A stretch of 64,000 nucleotides of DNA from Neoechinorhynchus agilis (lineage: Eukaryota; Acanthocephala), in the NCBI GenBank assembly GCA_051530055.1, contig CM121341.1, forward strand, positions 14,198,001-14,262,000, given 5' to 3'. The notes beneath the pieces were generated by a model. It was not told where the DNA came from, did no database searches, and saw nothing but the letters and a program-made list of their open reading frames with translations. Below, piece after piece: positions 51,760 to 63,489 of this stretch; the stretch's first letter is position 1, and each line of letters opens with the position of its first letter. A program made the translations under genes and the position numbers.

Positions 51760-54081
51760 ATGGAGCGCCTCCTGTTGTTGATATGGCTGCTGCTGCATCA
51801 TTTCATTCCAGCAGATTGTGCCAGTTTAGCAGTCCATTGCGGAAATAGTCACCAAAGAACGGCTACTACGAAATGTCCATGTAAAGCGGAGTGCCCCGAA
51901 TCGACACCTCGTTGTAATGATTTGTGCATCGGTCCGATTAAATGTAGTAGTGACAACCAATCTTATTCAGTTCCGAACAAACCCAGCAATTTGAGCGAAA
52001 ATTGCACGGATCGGTGTTTTTTTAAAGAATGCCAACCCAATGATCTAATCGTGGACAATCGCATTGATAATCAAACGTCGAGCATTCCCTCTCAAGTAAG
52101 ATGTAGTCGCATGAGTGAATCAAATCTGTTGTGCAATCGAACTAAATTTCCCAACGACAACAACAGCTCCTTTGTAGTCCGCAATCACCTCCAAGTTCCT
52201 ATGATTGTCCTTAACCTATCAACCAACATCGAAAACCCAAAGGCCAGATTAGCTATTGTTAATGTGTTCAAAGGGATACTTGTGCAGGCTTTTAAGCAAA
52301 ATCAAATTAAATTGGAGGTGATAAATGTGACGTCCATGAATGATTGCGTTCAAGTCCTTTTTCCTCTTCCCAAAAATGGATCGATTTCAGATGCACTCAA
52401 AATTGTCAAAAGTATCGATAGCTTACCGGAAGGTCTCCGATTGGCGACTGCAAGCGCACTTGTTCAAAAATCTCAATTTCGATCGAAGGACAATGAAGAT
52501 GGCCTCGTTATTCGTGCTCCCGTGTTTTTGCTTGTTTTGCTCATGTTGGTATTTATGATCCTATCAATTGTAACCATAATTCGACGCACTCAACCAATTG
52601 CTAACAATTCAAAATTCGACAAAAAGGAAAACCAAAATGCGTCCAATCTGCAAAGTCAAAGAAGAAAAATTTACTTAATGTTAACGTCTAAAACGTTCTC
52701 AGATTATGATAAGTCGATTCAGTTGAGTCGAATATTGGAATGTCCCCAAGAAAATCCCGATTGGAGAGTTGTTTTAAATGTGTTATCATCCTTGGACGAT
52801 TCCACTTCAGAAAGTGCTCTGCATTTAGCCGTCCGACTTGGCTTATTCAACTGTACTTCCTATCTATTATCCAAGTATTCTGTGCTGGCTAAATGCCTCG
52901 ATTCAGGTGGTCGAACAATAATCCACACGGTTGTTCGATCCAAGTGTCCTGCGATGTTGCAAGTGATACTCAATCACAGGCTCGAACATGTCGACCTCGA
53001 TTCATCAGACAATGAAGGGCGAACTCCTTTACAATTGTGCGTCCTTTTAAACATGGTGTCCATGGGCCGAATGTTGTTATGCAGAGGAGTCATTGTTGAT
53101 TTGGTCACTAGGAGTTTATGTGGGATGGAAAGATCCGTTTCGGCCTTGCACTTAGCAGCTGAGATGAATGCTGTCGAGGAAATGAAGCTTCTTCTAAGCT
53201 TCGCGGCGAACGTGAACGTCCCCAATGACCGAGAAGAGACACCATTGATATTTGCGATTCAGCGCGACAACTACTCCGCCGCTCAACTCTTGATTTCTCG
53301 AGGTGCTATGTTGAACATAACAACTTCAATGAACGAAACACCAATTTCTTTAGCACTTAAGAGAAGTCATAGTATGCTCAGTCTTGTTTCATGTGCTCTC
53401 TTCGCTGAACAATTCGTTCGGCAAGCCAAAGAAGAAAGGATTAATGCTCGAAAACGATCAAGGCAGTCACAAGAAGCAAAACGATCAAATATACCATTGA
53501 AGGGAGATGTATACAACGAGTCAAACTGCATTGATCCCGCCAGATATTCATTCGATCCGCCCATGACAAAGTACGCCAATCGATTTCCTACTCCTCAGTA
53601 TGCTCCAATATGTCCACCTAGAAATCAAATCATGTACGAATCTGCATACTGCAACAAATCGAACGGATCTTCTCAGGATAGTCTGTATGCACCGGCAAGG
53701 ACAACGAACAACGGCGGTCTATCTTCGCCCGAACAATTTGTTCCAATATTTCAAGAAATGGATGTTCACTCGGCGAAGGAAAACTATAATTACGGCAACG
53801 AATCAGCTTCATTTAGTCAAATCTCAACAAGTTCTCCGTTGCCTTCGTACCTCTCTATCCCAATGATGGAAAACGATCAGCATTTTTATCAACAACCCGT
53901 CAATCCAACGATGTATGAAGACTCGCACAATCAACCACAATCGCATCCAAGTTCATTCATACTGCCAAGTGAACCAATGCAATTGTATATACCGAACCAA
54001 AGGAGGTATTCGCCTTCTGAAGGATATGCTACTATGATATTAACCCCGTCTGCCGTACAATATCCAAATTTATTTCAATAA
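51760..54081 (+). CDS. Notch-family receptor without EGF repeats, single exon
   Basis: 773 residues. Layout: signal peptide 1-20 (MERLLLLIWLLLHHFIPADC); a cysteine-rich region 27-125 that could be degenerate LNR modules; a NOD-like block at about 147-205 (VPMIVLNLSTN, RLAIVNVFKGILVQAFKQNQ, VQVLFPL); transmembrane segment 253-275 followed by RR; ankyrin repeats at about 350-545; a polar tail of about 230 residues rich in Pro, Ser, Asn, Gln and Tyr. The ankyrin block is specifically Notch: SALHLAAEMNAVEEMKLLLS and VPNDREETPLIFAIQ correspond to Notch ALHWAAAVNN... and NNREETPLFLAA. Notch receptors are cleaved at the membrane and release the ankyrin domain to act with CSL in the nucleus. There are no EGF repeats, which normally bind ligand. 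The start at 51760 is chosen for the signal peptide; the frame is open to 51634. TTCATTCCAG within the signal region could be mistaken for a splice acceptor, the main caveat. No intron is seen. Confidence 0.85.
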   Translation: MERLLLLIWLLLHHFIPADCASLAVHCGNSHQRTATTKCPCKAECPESTPRCNDLCIGPIKCSSDNQSYSVPNKPSNLSENCTDRCFFKECQPNDLIVDNRIDNQTSSIPSQVRCSRMSESNLLCNRTKFPNDNNSSFVVRNHLQVPMIVLNLSTNIENPKARLAIVNVFKGILVQAFKQNQIKLEVINVTSMNDCVQVLFPLPKNGSISDALKIVKSIDSLPEGLRLATASALVQKSQFRSKDNEDGLVIRAPVFLLVLLMLVFMILSIVTIIRRTQPIANNSKFDKKENQNASNLQSQRRKIYLMLTSKTFSDYDKSIQLSRILECPQENPDWRVVLNVLSSLDDSTSESALHLAVRLGLFNCTSYLLSKYSVLAKCLDSGGRTIIHTVVRSKCPAMLQVILNHRLEHVDLDSSDNEGRTPLQLCVLLNMVSMGRMLLCRGVIVDLVTRSLCGMERSVSALHLAAEMNAVEEMKLLLSFAANVNVPNDREETPLIFAIQRDNYSAAQLLISRGAMLNITTSMNETPISLALKRSHSMLSLVSCALFAEQFVRQAKEERINARKRSRQSQEAKRSNIPLKGDVYNESNCIDPARYSFDPPMTKYANRFPTPQYAPICPPRNQIMYESAYCNKSNGSSQDSLYAPARTTNNGGLSSPEQFVPIFQEMDVHSAKENYNYGNESASFSQISTSSPLPSYLSIPMMENDQHFYQQPVNPTMYEDSHNQPQSHPSSFILPSEPMQLYIPNQRRYSPSEGYATMILTPSAVQYPNLFQ

Positions 54082-54249
54082 CTTGCCCTTGTGCTTGAGC
54101 TTTAATAGTGTGTTGATTTGAGTCTCCATCAATATCAAAGTACATATGATTCCATGTAAATGCAAATAACAAAATGATTTAGTCAGCATAGCGGCTATTA
54201 TGGCGAATAACTCGATAGTGTTGATTTTACTGAATGTTCTTATTTAAGC

Positions 54250-55245
54250 AATATACGCGATTCAAACCGATTTTATTTTTGATTAATGTTTCGGAGTTTT
54301 ACTCTCTCTTCATGGTCCAGCAAAACAATCTACAAATGTAATCAAAACAAGGTTAGTGAGGAAGTCAATTCGTTCCGTTTGTTGACAAGCAGTCTTACTT
54401 TTCACCTCTTTCGAGATACAATGCTTCCGCAAGTGAAAGTTCCAATGATTCCCTCGCTTGTTACTTCACGGCAGTCGAAAGCCTTACTCTTTGATCTAGG
54501 TGGAACCCTGGGTGGTGTTTGGCCCATGGAAGCCGCGTTTGGATTTAACTCGCTATGTAAGTGTTCACAAATACATCCGTTTTCCCAATGTAGACGACCT
54601 GGATATGTTCCTGTGTGAATTGAACATATTTAGTATCGTAGACGATATTGTCCCTCGTGCAAAGTGGCTTTTGTGAGACGTTGGACCCTGGACATTGTCA
54701 CCCGCATGCTTGCACATGAGGCACGAAATCAAGCACTGTGACGCTTTCTTGTGATGTGCTTTTTTCGTTAGGATTCGGTGTAATGTTGAAGCGCTCCTGT
54801 GAACCAATCGAACCTCCAGTCCTGTCTCTTAAAAAAGCATCCTGATGTCGCTCGTGAATTCTTCGCGAACGAATGGGATCATGAGGATCGGTAACGATTC
54901 GCTACTCTTTTCCCTATTCCTTGGGGGCCCGACGACCGATTCTGCTCGGCGTTGAAGCCTCTCAATTTCCCCATACCCATAGCAATTTTGAGCGAGCATT
55001 CTGTTGAAAACTCCAACAGCGGTCCTTACAGCTACCATTTAATGCCGACGATACTACCACATTTGAATGGTACCGTAAGCTTTGCAACTGCTGCCAACGT
55101 GAGACGTGTAATGGTGATGAAACAAAGGAACGAGTTAACTTCCTCACGGACCTTGTTCTGACTACCTTTTTAGATTGTTTTGAAAGATCCTGAAGAGAGC
55201 GTTATACTCTGAAATATTTGCCAGAAATAAATTTGGTTTCAATCG
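54250..55245 (-). pseudogene. PLE 6, short and decayed, with inverted terminal repeats
   Basis: Minus-strand scraps: 55038-54829 (YGEIERLQRRAESVVG, LPILMIPFVREEFTSDIR), 54807-54565 (STLHRILTKKAHHKKASQCLISCLMCKHAG), the linker between RT and nuclease in the PLE 1/2 clade. Ends: 54250-54315 reversed matches 55180-55245 (ATGAAGAGAGAGT with CTGAAGAGAGCGT; AATAAAATCGGTTTGAATCG with AATAAATTTGGTTTCAATCG). Each end has a hammerhead-like core (CTGAAGA...CTC-TGAAAT at 55182-55210; minus strand at 54286-54312). RT catalytic parts are gone. It follows the Notch-like gene by about 170 bases. Confidence 0.7.
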
Positions 55246-55332
55246 TTTACATTGTTTAAATAAGGACATTCGAAAAGACTAACATGCGGTTGAGAAAACA
55301 GTCAAAAATCCACTAACTGACCATAATGAAGA

Positions 55333-55375
55333 TTAGTTGTTTCTAAAAAAAATTTATTCGTCAAAGGCAAACCAT
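55333..55375. repeat. Direct repeat at the 3' side of the LINE
   Basis: TAGTTGTTTCTAAAAAAAAT then TTATTCGTCAAAGG; matches 59102-59144 with small changes. Could be a long target duplication. Confidence 0.55.
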
Positions 55376-58300
55376 GGATCGACCGCTGTCGCTGAATAAC
55401 CAAAGCAACATTCCATAGTTAAGTATCCGTTTTTTTATTTGAGGTCACAATCCGATCGACTGCATGGATTTGTTGGCCTTATCTGCTGAGGAAATCCACT
55501 CGAAGGGTAGTCTCGACAGGATTTTCAAGAATACACAGCGGAATTTTAGGCGTTGTTCTGGAGGCCTTCCTCTGGAATAAAAAACTAGGCCTGAAATAGC
55601 CCAAGAGCACCATATTACTTTGCATATCTTGGCGCTAAGCCCAATACGAGCGGCACGTCTCGCCTTAACTCTGGCTGGCTTTAAAAGTTTTTTCATCTTG
55701 TGTATATCGGAAGCGGGCGAGAGGTTATTAGTGAAAGTATAACCTAAAATATCACGCTTCTTATAAGCAGGGTCGAAATCTAACCCAAAAAATCGTTGAT
55801 ATAATCCCGGATGTGCTTCTTACCCACTCGAGATTTAGATTTGATTAAAAATTTCGTCTTCTTTTGATTCAAAGAGAGACCCATTTGAGGTAGGTGGGAT
55901 TTTAAAAAGTTCAGCACGGCAGCCAGTTTCGCACGTGCTCTCAAATAATTTAACTCTTTGATAACTACAGTAAGGTCATCGGCGTACATAGTGACGCTAC
56001 GACAAATCGTGCAATTTTTAATCATAAATTGAGTTGCCAAGCAAAAAAGTATGGATCATCTTCAAAGAAAAATCGTTTACATTTCAGGATGTTGTTCACC
56101 CTAGCAATTATATTAAAAGGAAAACAAAAAAATCTTAAAATATTCACCATAAAAGCAATGTCAATATTATCAAAAGCTTTAGAAATATCGAAAGAGATAA
56201 GAATGTTCGTTGACTTGGGGTGACTAAAAACGTTATCTATTATTTGAGCAATTGCAGTATGAACAGATTTCCCTGGGAGGAAACCATGACAGCGCTCATC
56301 AATAAGGTGATGTTTAAAAGAAAAATCCATTATAATTTTGGCCAGAACTCGCTCGTATATGGAAACAAACGAATTCTGAATGGAGATAGGTCTCACATCA
56401 CTAGGTGAAAAAACAGCCCTACCTTTTTTCTTACAGAGAAATATTCTATTCGCTATGTTTATCTGAGACCATTCATCAGGGGATGCTGCCAACATGTGCG
56501 CACCTAAGGAAGTGATATTTGATTGAGAACGTTGGTGGCCTTGAAACAGGGGGAAGAACCATTGTTCGATGTAAGATTTCTTGAACCCCACCAAATGATA
56601 AAATCATTCCGGCATAAATCAAAACGACGAGGCTTAATTTGAATAAAATTATTGAAGACCGGGACATTACTTGCTCCATTACAATGTTCAATGCAAAGAG
56701 CGCTAATAACATTGTCCCACCCCGAGGTTTTAATCCAACTCGCTGCGGCCCTTTTCCACGGACAGAATCTTTTTGGTGCAACGACATGCCACCAAGGAGA
56801 GGAATAATGCATAAAATGGTTAATTCGCTTACTGTCGCAAGCTATTTGAAATCGAGTTCTACAGGGCCAGTATAAAGAGGACCAAAACTTAATCGACTCC
56901 CGATCATCGATTGCCTTGGCCATAAAAAGTTGTCTGCCATACAGGGAAAGTACTTTTGGTTTCTGCATTTTCGACCCGATACTTCTCGTGACCGTTGTTA
57001 AAATCGAGTCATTAGTTGTGACCACAAATTCATTTAAGTCCTTTAGCTGATCAAAAGCGCCAAAAGTGAAAGCCAAATTTATGGCAGCGTTAAAGATGTT
57101 GATATTAAGTGCACTAAACTTAAATCTACGGCTCAACAGAATATTTCGTCCCAAATCCGACACTAAGATATCGTATCCAGCAATACGGAAAATTGATGAT
57201 TGAGAAACCAGTTTGGGTTTAACGAATGAGTTAATTCGAGCAAGACACAAATCTAGAAAAGAATGAGACCTGCCGTCGGTAAACGTGGGGTCCACAGGGA
57301 CAATAAGGTCGTGGGTCTCATTTGTGAGAAGGGTCGTTGAAATCTCCGAAGCAAAAGTCAATTCCGGATGCTAAAACATTTTTTATAAGATCTTTATTAT
57401 GAGTGAGGTGTATTTTCCCAGGTTTAATATAGAAATTACCTAAGAGCAATTTCCTCCCCAAGAAAAGTATTGAAAATAAAGCGTAAGACAAATCTGGGGA
57501 AGTAAACTCGGAAATTAGGGTTGGTTGGAGGCAAGTTTTAAAAATGGATAATAAACCTTGAGAGTAGTTTAAAGGGGGTTTTGTACAAAATAAAGAATAT
57601 TCACTAGATAAAATAGTAAAATCATTCGGGAGGTTATTAAGAGAGTACAGCGACTTAGTTTCTTGGACAAAAGTAATATCACTTCTCAGTGCTTCAGACA
57701 AAAGGCCAGGAATACCCAGAAGCCCGCCTGCGTTCCACTGCGCAATTCTCAATTCCATTGAGACCTACCCTTGATGAGATTTTGGACCCCGTCAGCACAT
57801 ACCTGGGTTTGTTCGCTTATGATGTTGCTCACGAACTCCTCGGCCTTGTACATATCCACATCGTCTACACCGTTGCTACTTGAAACCAGTGCTCGCCTGC
57901 GTTTGCAGGGTGCTGGAGCTACCCCGGTCGCGATCTGAATATCTTTGAATTTTGTCGAGAGAGTTTCGATGAGACGGTTTAACTGGGCAGACAATCTCCT
58001 CTCAAGACCCTGAATGGCCGCGGTTATTCGTAGATCGACCATGTCGAGGATTTTAGCGGCGAAATCAGCAAACTTCTTTTCCAAGGTGTCATCATAAGTC
58101 GTTCGTAGATTATTAACATCTTTGGATGTGCTCAGTTGTTGCCTTGGGTATGTTTTTATGGTTGTATTGGTTGTTGCAGATCCTCTTATGGGTTTGTCCT
58201 TTGTCGTATTCCAACTATTCTGGGCAACTCGAGTGTCGGATGAATTATTTCCCTTGGATCCAAGCAGTCTCGCCCACACAAAATATTCCTTAAATGCTTC

Positions 58301-59101
58301 ACAATTCTTCGAGAACGCACAATGTCCATCTCGATCGCAGTTTGAGCAGTGCCTTTTGTTTTTGTCACATTTGGTACTGTTGTGGTCTTGGCCACAAAAA
58401 GCGCATCGCGTGACCTTGGACGGGCACCTCTGCTCCCAATGTCCCCAACATTGACACCCACTGCACCGAGGAAAGTAATAGTCGTCGCAACGCGAAATCT
58501 CGTTTGAAGTAAATTTAACCTCCATGGATTGGAAGAAGGATCGCTCAGTGCAAAGTGCGTCCCTCCGTTCGACCGCAGCTTTTACAATAGCTTTGGGAAT
58601 ATACTTCCCCGTTCTTGATGACTTCAGGAAAAAGAGCAACTTGACTCCGAATTTTTCCTCGAACGCTATCTTATCTGCATCATCAATATCTGGAGAGAGC
58701 CCAGAAACGATAAAGGTTGATTTATAACTTGTGTTCGAAATTGTCACACCTGCAAGGTTGCAGTTTTTCTTGATGAAAGCCAGATAAGCCTTCATAAAAT
58801 CCGCTGCTATAAACCTGATTTTCAATATTCCTCCGAAATAGCTGATAGATGAAATGCGATGGATATCATCCTTAAACGATTTGAGCCACGGAGCCAGATA
58901 ACGTCTGTGTAGCTCTTCTCTGGGTTGTATTGGATTTGCTTCGATTCTTATCGTATTGGGCCATCTTTTTGAAGGCACCTCCACGAAGTGCATACTGTTT
59001 TGATCGCTGAGAAGTTGACTCCGAATGTCCGGACGCACGGGAATTCTCAGAACATTGGGTGGCGTTCGCACCGCAACAGCTTGTTGCGCACACATTTGAC
59101 G
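55376..59101 (-). pseudogene. APE-type LINE with CCHC ORF1, near full length
   Basis: Different family from copies A-D. ORF1: 59095-57749, about 448 codons open, with three CCHC knuckles (CSGCQCWGHWEQRC, CAFCGQDHNSTKC, CSNCDRDGHCAFSKNC) and a coiled stretch. ORF2 starts at ATG 57758, overlapping the ORF1 stop by ten bases. It is broken into frames: 57758-57318 (APE endonuclease: LRIAQWNAGGLLG, FVQETKS, FCFGDFN), 57361-56504 (DGRSHSFLDLCLARI, then linker), 56594-56022 (RT: DVRPISIQNSFVSIYERVLA, HGFLPGKSVHTA, ILISFDISKAFDNID), 56040-55780 (MYADDLTVVIK, LSLNQKKTKFL) and 55696-55445. At least three frameshifts in ORF2. The layout fits the jockey/I/CR1 groups. A 43-base repeat flanks it (55333-55375 and 59102-59144). 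Confidence 0.85.
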
Positions 59102-59144
59102 TAGTTGTTTCTATAAAAAAATTTTATTCGCAAAGGACCATGTG
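59102..59144. repeat. Direct repeat at the 5' side of the LINE
   Basis: TAGTTGTTTCTATAAAAAAA then TTTATTCGCAAAGGACCATG; partner of 55333-55375. A further TAGTTGTTTCT follows at 59152. Confidence 0.55.
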
Positions 59145-59299
59145 AGACGTAGTTGTTTCTTGTTCATTGACCTATGTATGTAGTGTTCACAGGTTATCGA
59201 TTTTTATGCATGTTTTTTAAACGAAGCACAAATCGCTACGTTAAGTTCAAGTGAACGTTCTTGAAAAGTATTTACAATAAACGTTATGACCTACAACCT

Positions 59300-62280
59300 A
59301 CCGAGAATTCCGAAAAGACCTCATCGAAACATTGACCACCAATTCCCACCCGACCGAACAACGTCCGCCGCACGCTCGCTGGCGAGGGGCGGCCCAGTCT
59401 CCAATGCAAATCGGTCAAATGCAATGTTTGTCTTCGTGACTTCAAACCCATTCTCAGTTGTCTCGTCCGCTCCCACGGTCAACATGGGTCGCATTGCCCT
59501 GGATCCAGAAAACCGCCAACTCAGCCTGTCTCTCCGTCTTCATCTAATCTATCCAATCCAACCGAACTCACAACTGTGGTCACAGACACGAATGGCCCAC
59601 CTCCAGCACTTATCGAGATGCTTTCACACGGTACCCGAATGACTAGACGAATCCCGCGAGACGCTAGGTCCTCCGTAGCCTCCAAATTAGCATGCCTGAT
59701 CGAGTGCATCATACGTGATCCGACCGTACCATCTGACTGGTTCAACCTCCTCGCGTTTCCGAAAGCCGTCTCACGTGTTCCCACACAAACATCTGAAGCC
59801 AACGAGAATCAATCGCTTAGCCAAGAGATTCGCAACAGGTCCGACGCATGGCAGAGCCATAGCCGTAATGCTCCTCACAACTCGGAATCTCAACCCCTGC
59901 CTGAACTGCTCCGAGAAGCTGGAGGACGGCGATCAGAGGGGTGCCGTTCGACTTGTAAGCGGAACGGACCGCCTACTCGCGCCGAACAAGGACATCCTCG
60001 ACTCCTTAAAATTGAAGCACCCTCCACGCATCACAGAGCCCGACCGCGACCCCCTCATACCCATTACAGTCTCCGCTGTCACTTCCGCTCTGAAATCGTT
60101 TCCGCCATCGTCAGCTGGAGGGCATGATGGTTTGAGCCCTCGACACTTACGGGATTTGACCTGCTTCTCTTCTGGAGATCAAGGTACGTGATTGCTGAAC
60201 GCAATCACCGAGCTCACACGCGTAATAATTCGCAGTCCCGTACCTCCTCCAGTCGCTCGTCTACTCTGCGGTACCAAGCTGATCGCTTTCACAAAAAGGT
60301 GGAGGAGTTCGTCCCATTGCCATGGGTTGCACCTTCCGTCGATTGGCATCCAAAGTCACATGTCAGTTCGCCACCGATCGATTGATCGATCAACTCTTGC
60401 CGGTTCAATTAGGAGTCGGAGTTCCTGCTGGAGCCGAGGCGGCCGTACATGCAGTGCGAGCGCATAGTCGGAATGGTATCCATAAGGGAACGGCTATGGT
60501 CATGCTTGACATGGAGAACGCCTTCAATTCAATATGCCGCACCGAGATGACGGAGGTTGTCCACCAGCACTTACCAGAAATCTACCAGTACGTGTCCTTG
60601 TGTTACGACCAGTTCAGCATGCTGCTCTTCGGCGAGTTCCAGGTCGAATCAGCAGAGGGTGTTCAACTAGGTGATCCTCTAGGTCCTCTGCTGTTCGCAT
60701 TGACGATCAATCATCTTGCCCACAGCTCTTCGTCAGAGTTATCGATCTGGTGCCTTGATGACTGTTGCATCAGAGGGGATCGACCAGCTCATCCGCGACA
60801 TCAAAAACATCTCCGAAATGGGTGCCGATATCGGACTATTCCTGAGAACGGACAAATGCGAAATAATTTCGAACGACCAAGAGGATGCATCGAGACTGCT
60901 CACCGTAATCTCCGGAGCAAAGACAACTGCAATCGACTCGGCTGACATTCTCGGGTCTCCAATCGGTAACCTGTCCAACCTGGAAACGCTAATCTCAAAA
61001 GCCATCGATCAATTGCGGCTCACTGCCTCCAGGCTCTTGCACATCGCGCGACACGACCCTCTGTTCACACTAGGACGATGTCTGTCGCTACCGAAAATTG
61101 CGTACCTTCTAAGGACTTCTCCATGCTTCAAGTAAGTGCTCAAAAGGGATGTCGACAACTGCGTTCGATCAACCCTGTCAAATCCTTAACCTACGACTGT
61201 CTGACACAGCATGGAAACAGGCGATCTTTCCCATTCGATTCGGCGGTCTTGGCATCCAGAGTGCCACCGAAGTAGCAATTCCTGCCTTTTCGTCATCGAT
61301 TTCGGTCTCTTCAGACCTGGTGCTGGGAATCATCCCACCACACACTCGACTAGTCGCATCCACCACCTGAACTGATTGAAGCGCACGCTCAATGGACATC
61401 AGTGTTCGGGCAGGTCGTTCCAACGGAAACAAACTCCCAAAAACGTTAAACTGCCTCGCTCCACACTGCGTCCTATCAGCAGCTTCTCAACTCATGCTCA
61501 TCTCCCACCGATAGAGCTCGTCTCCTGGCAGTCTCAGCTACACACTCCAGAGACTTCTTGAAGGCTTTCCCGCTCACGGCTCTTGGTACGAGGCTGGATG
61601 ACCAAGCCATCACCGTCGCTGTGGTACTTCAGTTGGCATCAATTTATCAGGCTCATATATGTCGGTGGGGTGAGACAGTTAACAGGTCCAGAACTCACGG
61701 CCTTGATTGCAAGCGTTCAAATGCTCGCCACGCACGGCACTCAGCAGTCACCCGCATAATCAAGGTAGCCCTCTCAACGGCCGGTTTTCTCGCTCGATTC
61801 GAACCAGTCGGACTTTCCCGCAACTACGGTAAACGCCCTAATGGAGCGACTCTCCTCCCATGGTGCTCCGGGAAAATACTGGTTTGGGATTTTACCTGCC
61901 CCAGCACGCTCGCTGCATCCCACTTACGGGATACCACCTCAAAAGCGAGAGCAGCCGCCAGCTTCAGCGAGGAAAAGAAGCGGCATAAGTACTCCTCGCT
62001 CGATGGGCATCAATATGTATTCATCCCGATTGAGGTGGAATCGCTGGGATGCCTCGGGAAAGAAGCCGATTATTTCCTTTCCCGACTGAGAAAGATGCTG
62101 AAATATGTCACCGGCGATATGCGCTCCAGCAGCTTCCTGCTGCAGCGAATCCGCGAGGCGATCCAACGCGGCAATGCAGCGGCCATCAAGGAAGCTGCCG
62201 AACAATCATAACGTATGAGTAATGCGGATTTCATATGACTGCGAAATAAAATTCTGTGACTGGAATTCCAGCTAAGAATA
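59300..62280 (+). pseudogene. RLE-type (R2-like) LINE, near full length, frame-shifted
   Basis: Plus strand. In element order: a C2H2 zinc-finger-like segment near 59425-59500 (CNVCLRDFKP ... HGQHGSH), a pre-RT region (59576-60191: KLEDGDQRGAVRLVSG; HDGLSPRHLRDL), RT (60322-60945: GVPAGAEAAVHAVRAH, AMVMLDMENAFNSI, AEGVQLGDPLGPLLFALTINH, CLDDCCIRGD), thumb (60716-61135, 61149-61370), a CCHC-like knuckle (CRWGETVNRSRTHGLDCKRS) and the restriction-like nuclease (61558-62211: KRPNGATLLPWCSGKILVWDFTCPSTLAAS) ending YVFIPIEVESLGCLG ... SFLLQRIREAIQRGNAAAI. The catalytic motif reads LDD rather than the usual YxDD form here. Four or more frameshifts; the 217-codon nuclease part is open. It is a separate lineage from the copies at 18961, 21622 and 44958. 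Confidence 0.9.
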
Positions 62281-62438
62281 TAAAAATAAGTGTTTTTCAA
62301 CCTATGAGTTTGGCCTAACGTTTTGATTGCTGAAGGTTTCTAAATTTACGATCTACACTTAAGGTCATTTCACACTTCTGCGTTTTCAAGATTCGAATGT
62401 TGAAGGTTCACCTTTGAACTTTTGGAAATGTGTGAACC

Positions 62439-62932
62439 ATGAAGGCCCAATTTCATTTACCTCTTTTGACTCTGTTCACTTGTCTATTCTGTGAATATAT
62501 TTCGGGTCGAGACACAGGGTTTCCAGACTTGTTAAAAGTATTGAGTTTTCACATTTTTCCAACACTTGATGCAGAAGCTACCGGTCGATTTCACAGTTCT
62601 GCTGGCTATTTTGGCTCTTTTAGTTGGGTGAGTATCTTTATTTGATAACATGGAAGCATTCAACCTATCCTAGAGCCGGAACCGGTCTATGTCTGGTGTA
62701 CGTGCTCCGACGAAAAAAGAGTGCAAATTGTGTAGAAGGTCGCGAAGCTCATCTTCAAATGGGAAATGTAAGAGCTTCACCGCTCGGATCGCCTCATCAT
62801 TTCTATCGACCTTATCACGGAGAAGAGGGTGAGATGCAGAATGAACCTCGTCGTAGTCTTGAGGACAAGAGTAACGATGACAGTCTCCCATCGTATGAGA
62901 CCGCAAGGCATAACAATAATTTAAAAGTCTGA
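62439..62932 (+). CDS. Small predicted type I membrane protein, unknown
   Basis: Two inferred exons, 62439-62631 and 62676-62932, across a 44-base intron; 149 residues. The N-terminus MKAQFHLPLLTLFTCLFCEY is a signal peptide. A short ectodomain of about 35 residues follows, then a hydrophobic segment formed across the splice (AGYFGSFSWVTGTGLCLVYVL) stopped by RRKK. The cytoplasmic tail is polar with DDSLPSYETA, a PSY motif of the PPxY type. The donor A|GTATCT and acceptor CTAGAG are moderate. The frame-preserving alternative with GTGAGT at 62628 leads to a stop, which is why I chose this one. I recognise no family. Confidence 0.6.
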
Positions 62933-63489
62933 TTTAATAACTGCTGATTAAAGAAAATCAAACTTGTTAAGTCCTGATTATTTCTATTTCTGGGACAGCT
63001 ATTAAATTGCGAATAGAAGCATCAAAGAAATTACGTTTTTAACTTTTTCTATTTGACTATGTCGAAAGTTAGAGACAGTAATCTTAATTGTGGTGGGTAT
63101 TGCTTTTAAAATGACTAAATGTAATGAAATACCATCGAGATACTGCAGTTTGTCTCGCACCAGAACCATAAAAGGAATACGAATTGTGGTGAAAGTACTC
63201 TCAGGCATGACATATGTTGTTTATTTGAACTATGTCAATTCTAATGCGATTATCTCGAAGGATTTTCTATCGTTTATAAAATAATAGAATGTTGATGTTC
63301 GGTTTCAATATCTTTTAGTCTGTCAAATATGCCCTTGAATAAAAAAGGAGCAAATTGGTATTTTACCTCGAAGGCCAGTTTTATCCTTTTAAAGTCCTGG
63401 TTAGCCGCTCGGTGCATCGCATTTATAAATAAACACATTTTTTAATTTTAACATTCTTCAATTATACACACACATTCATATATTTTAAT
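62933..63489. other. AT-rich spacer, no gene
   Basis: Short open frames on both strands (63002-63284) with no supporting features. Confidence 0.45.

Noticed and set aside
51452-51760. 102-codon frame upstream of the Notch-like gene
   Set aside because: Overlaps the receptor's 5' region in another frame; no recognisable domain.
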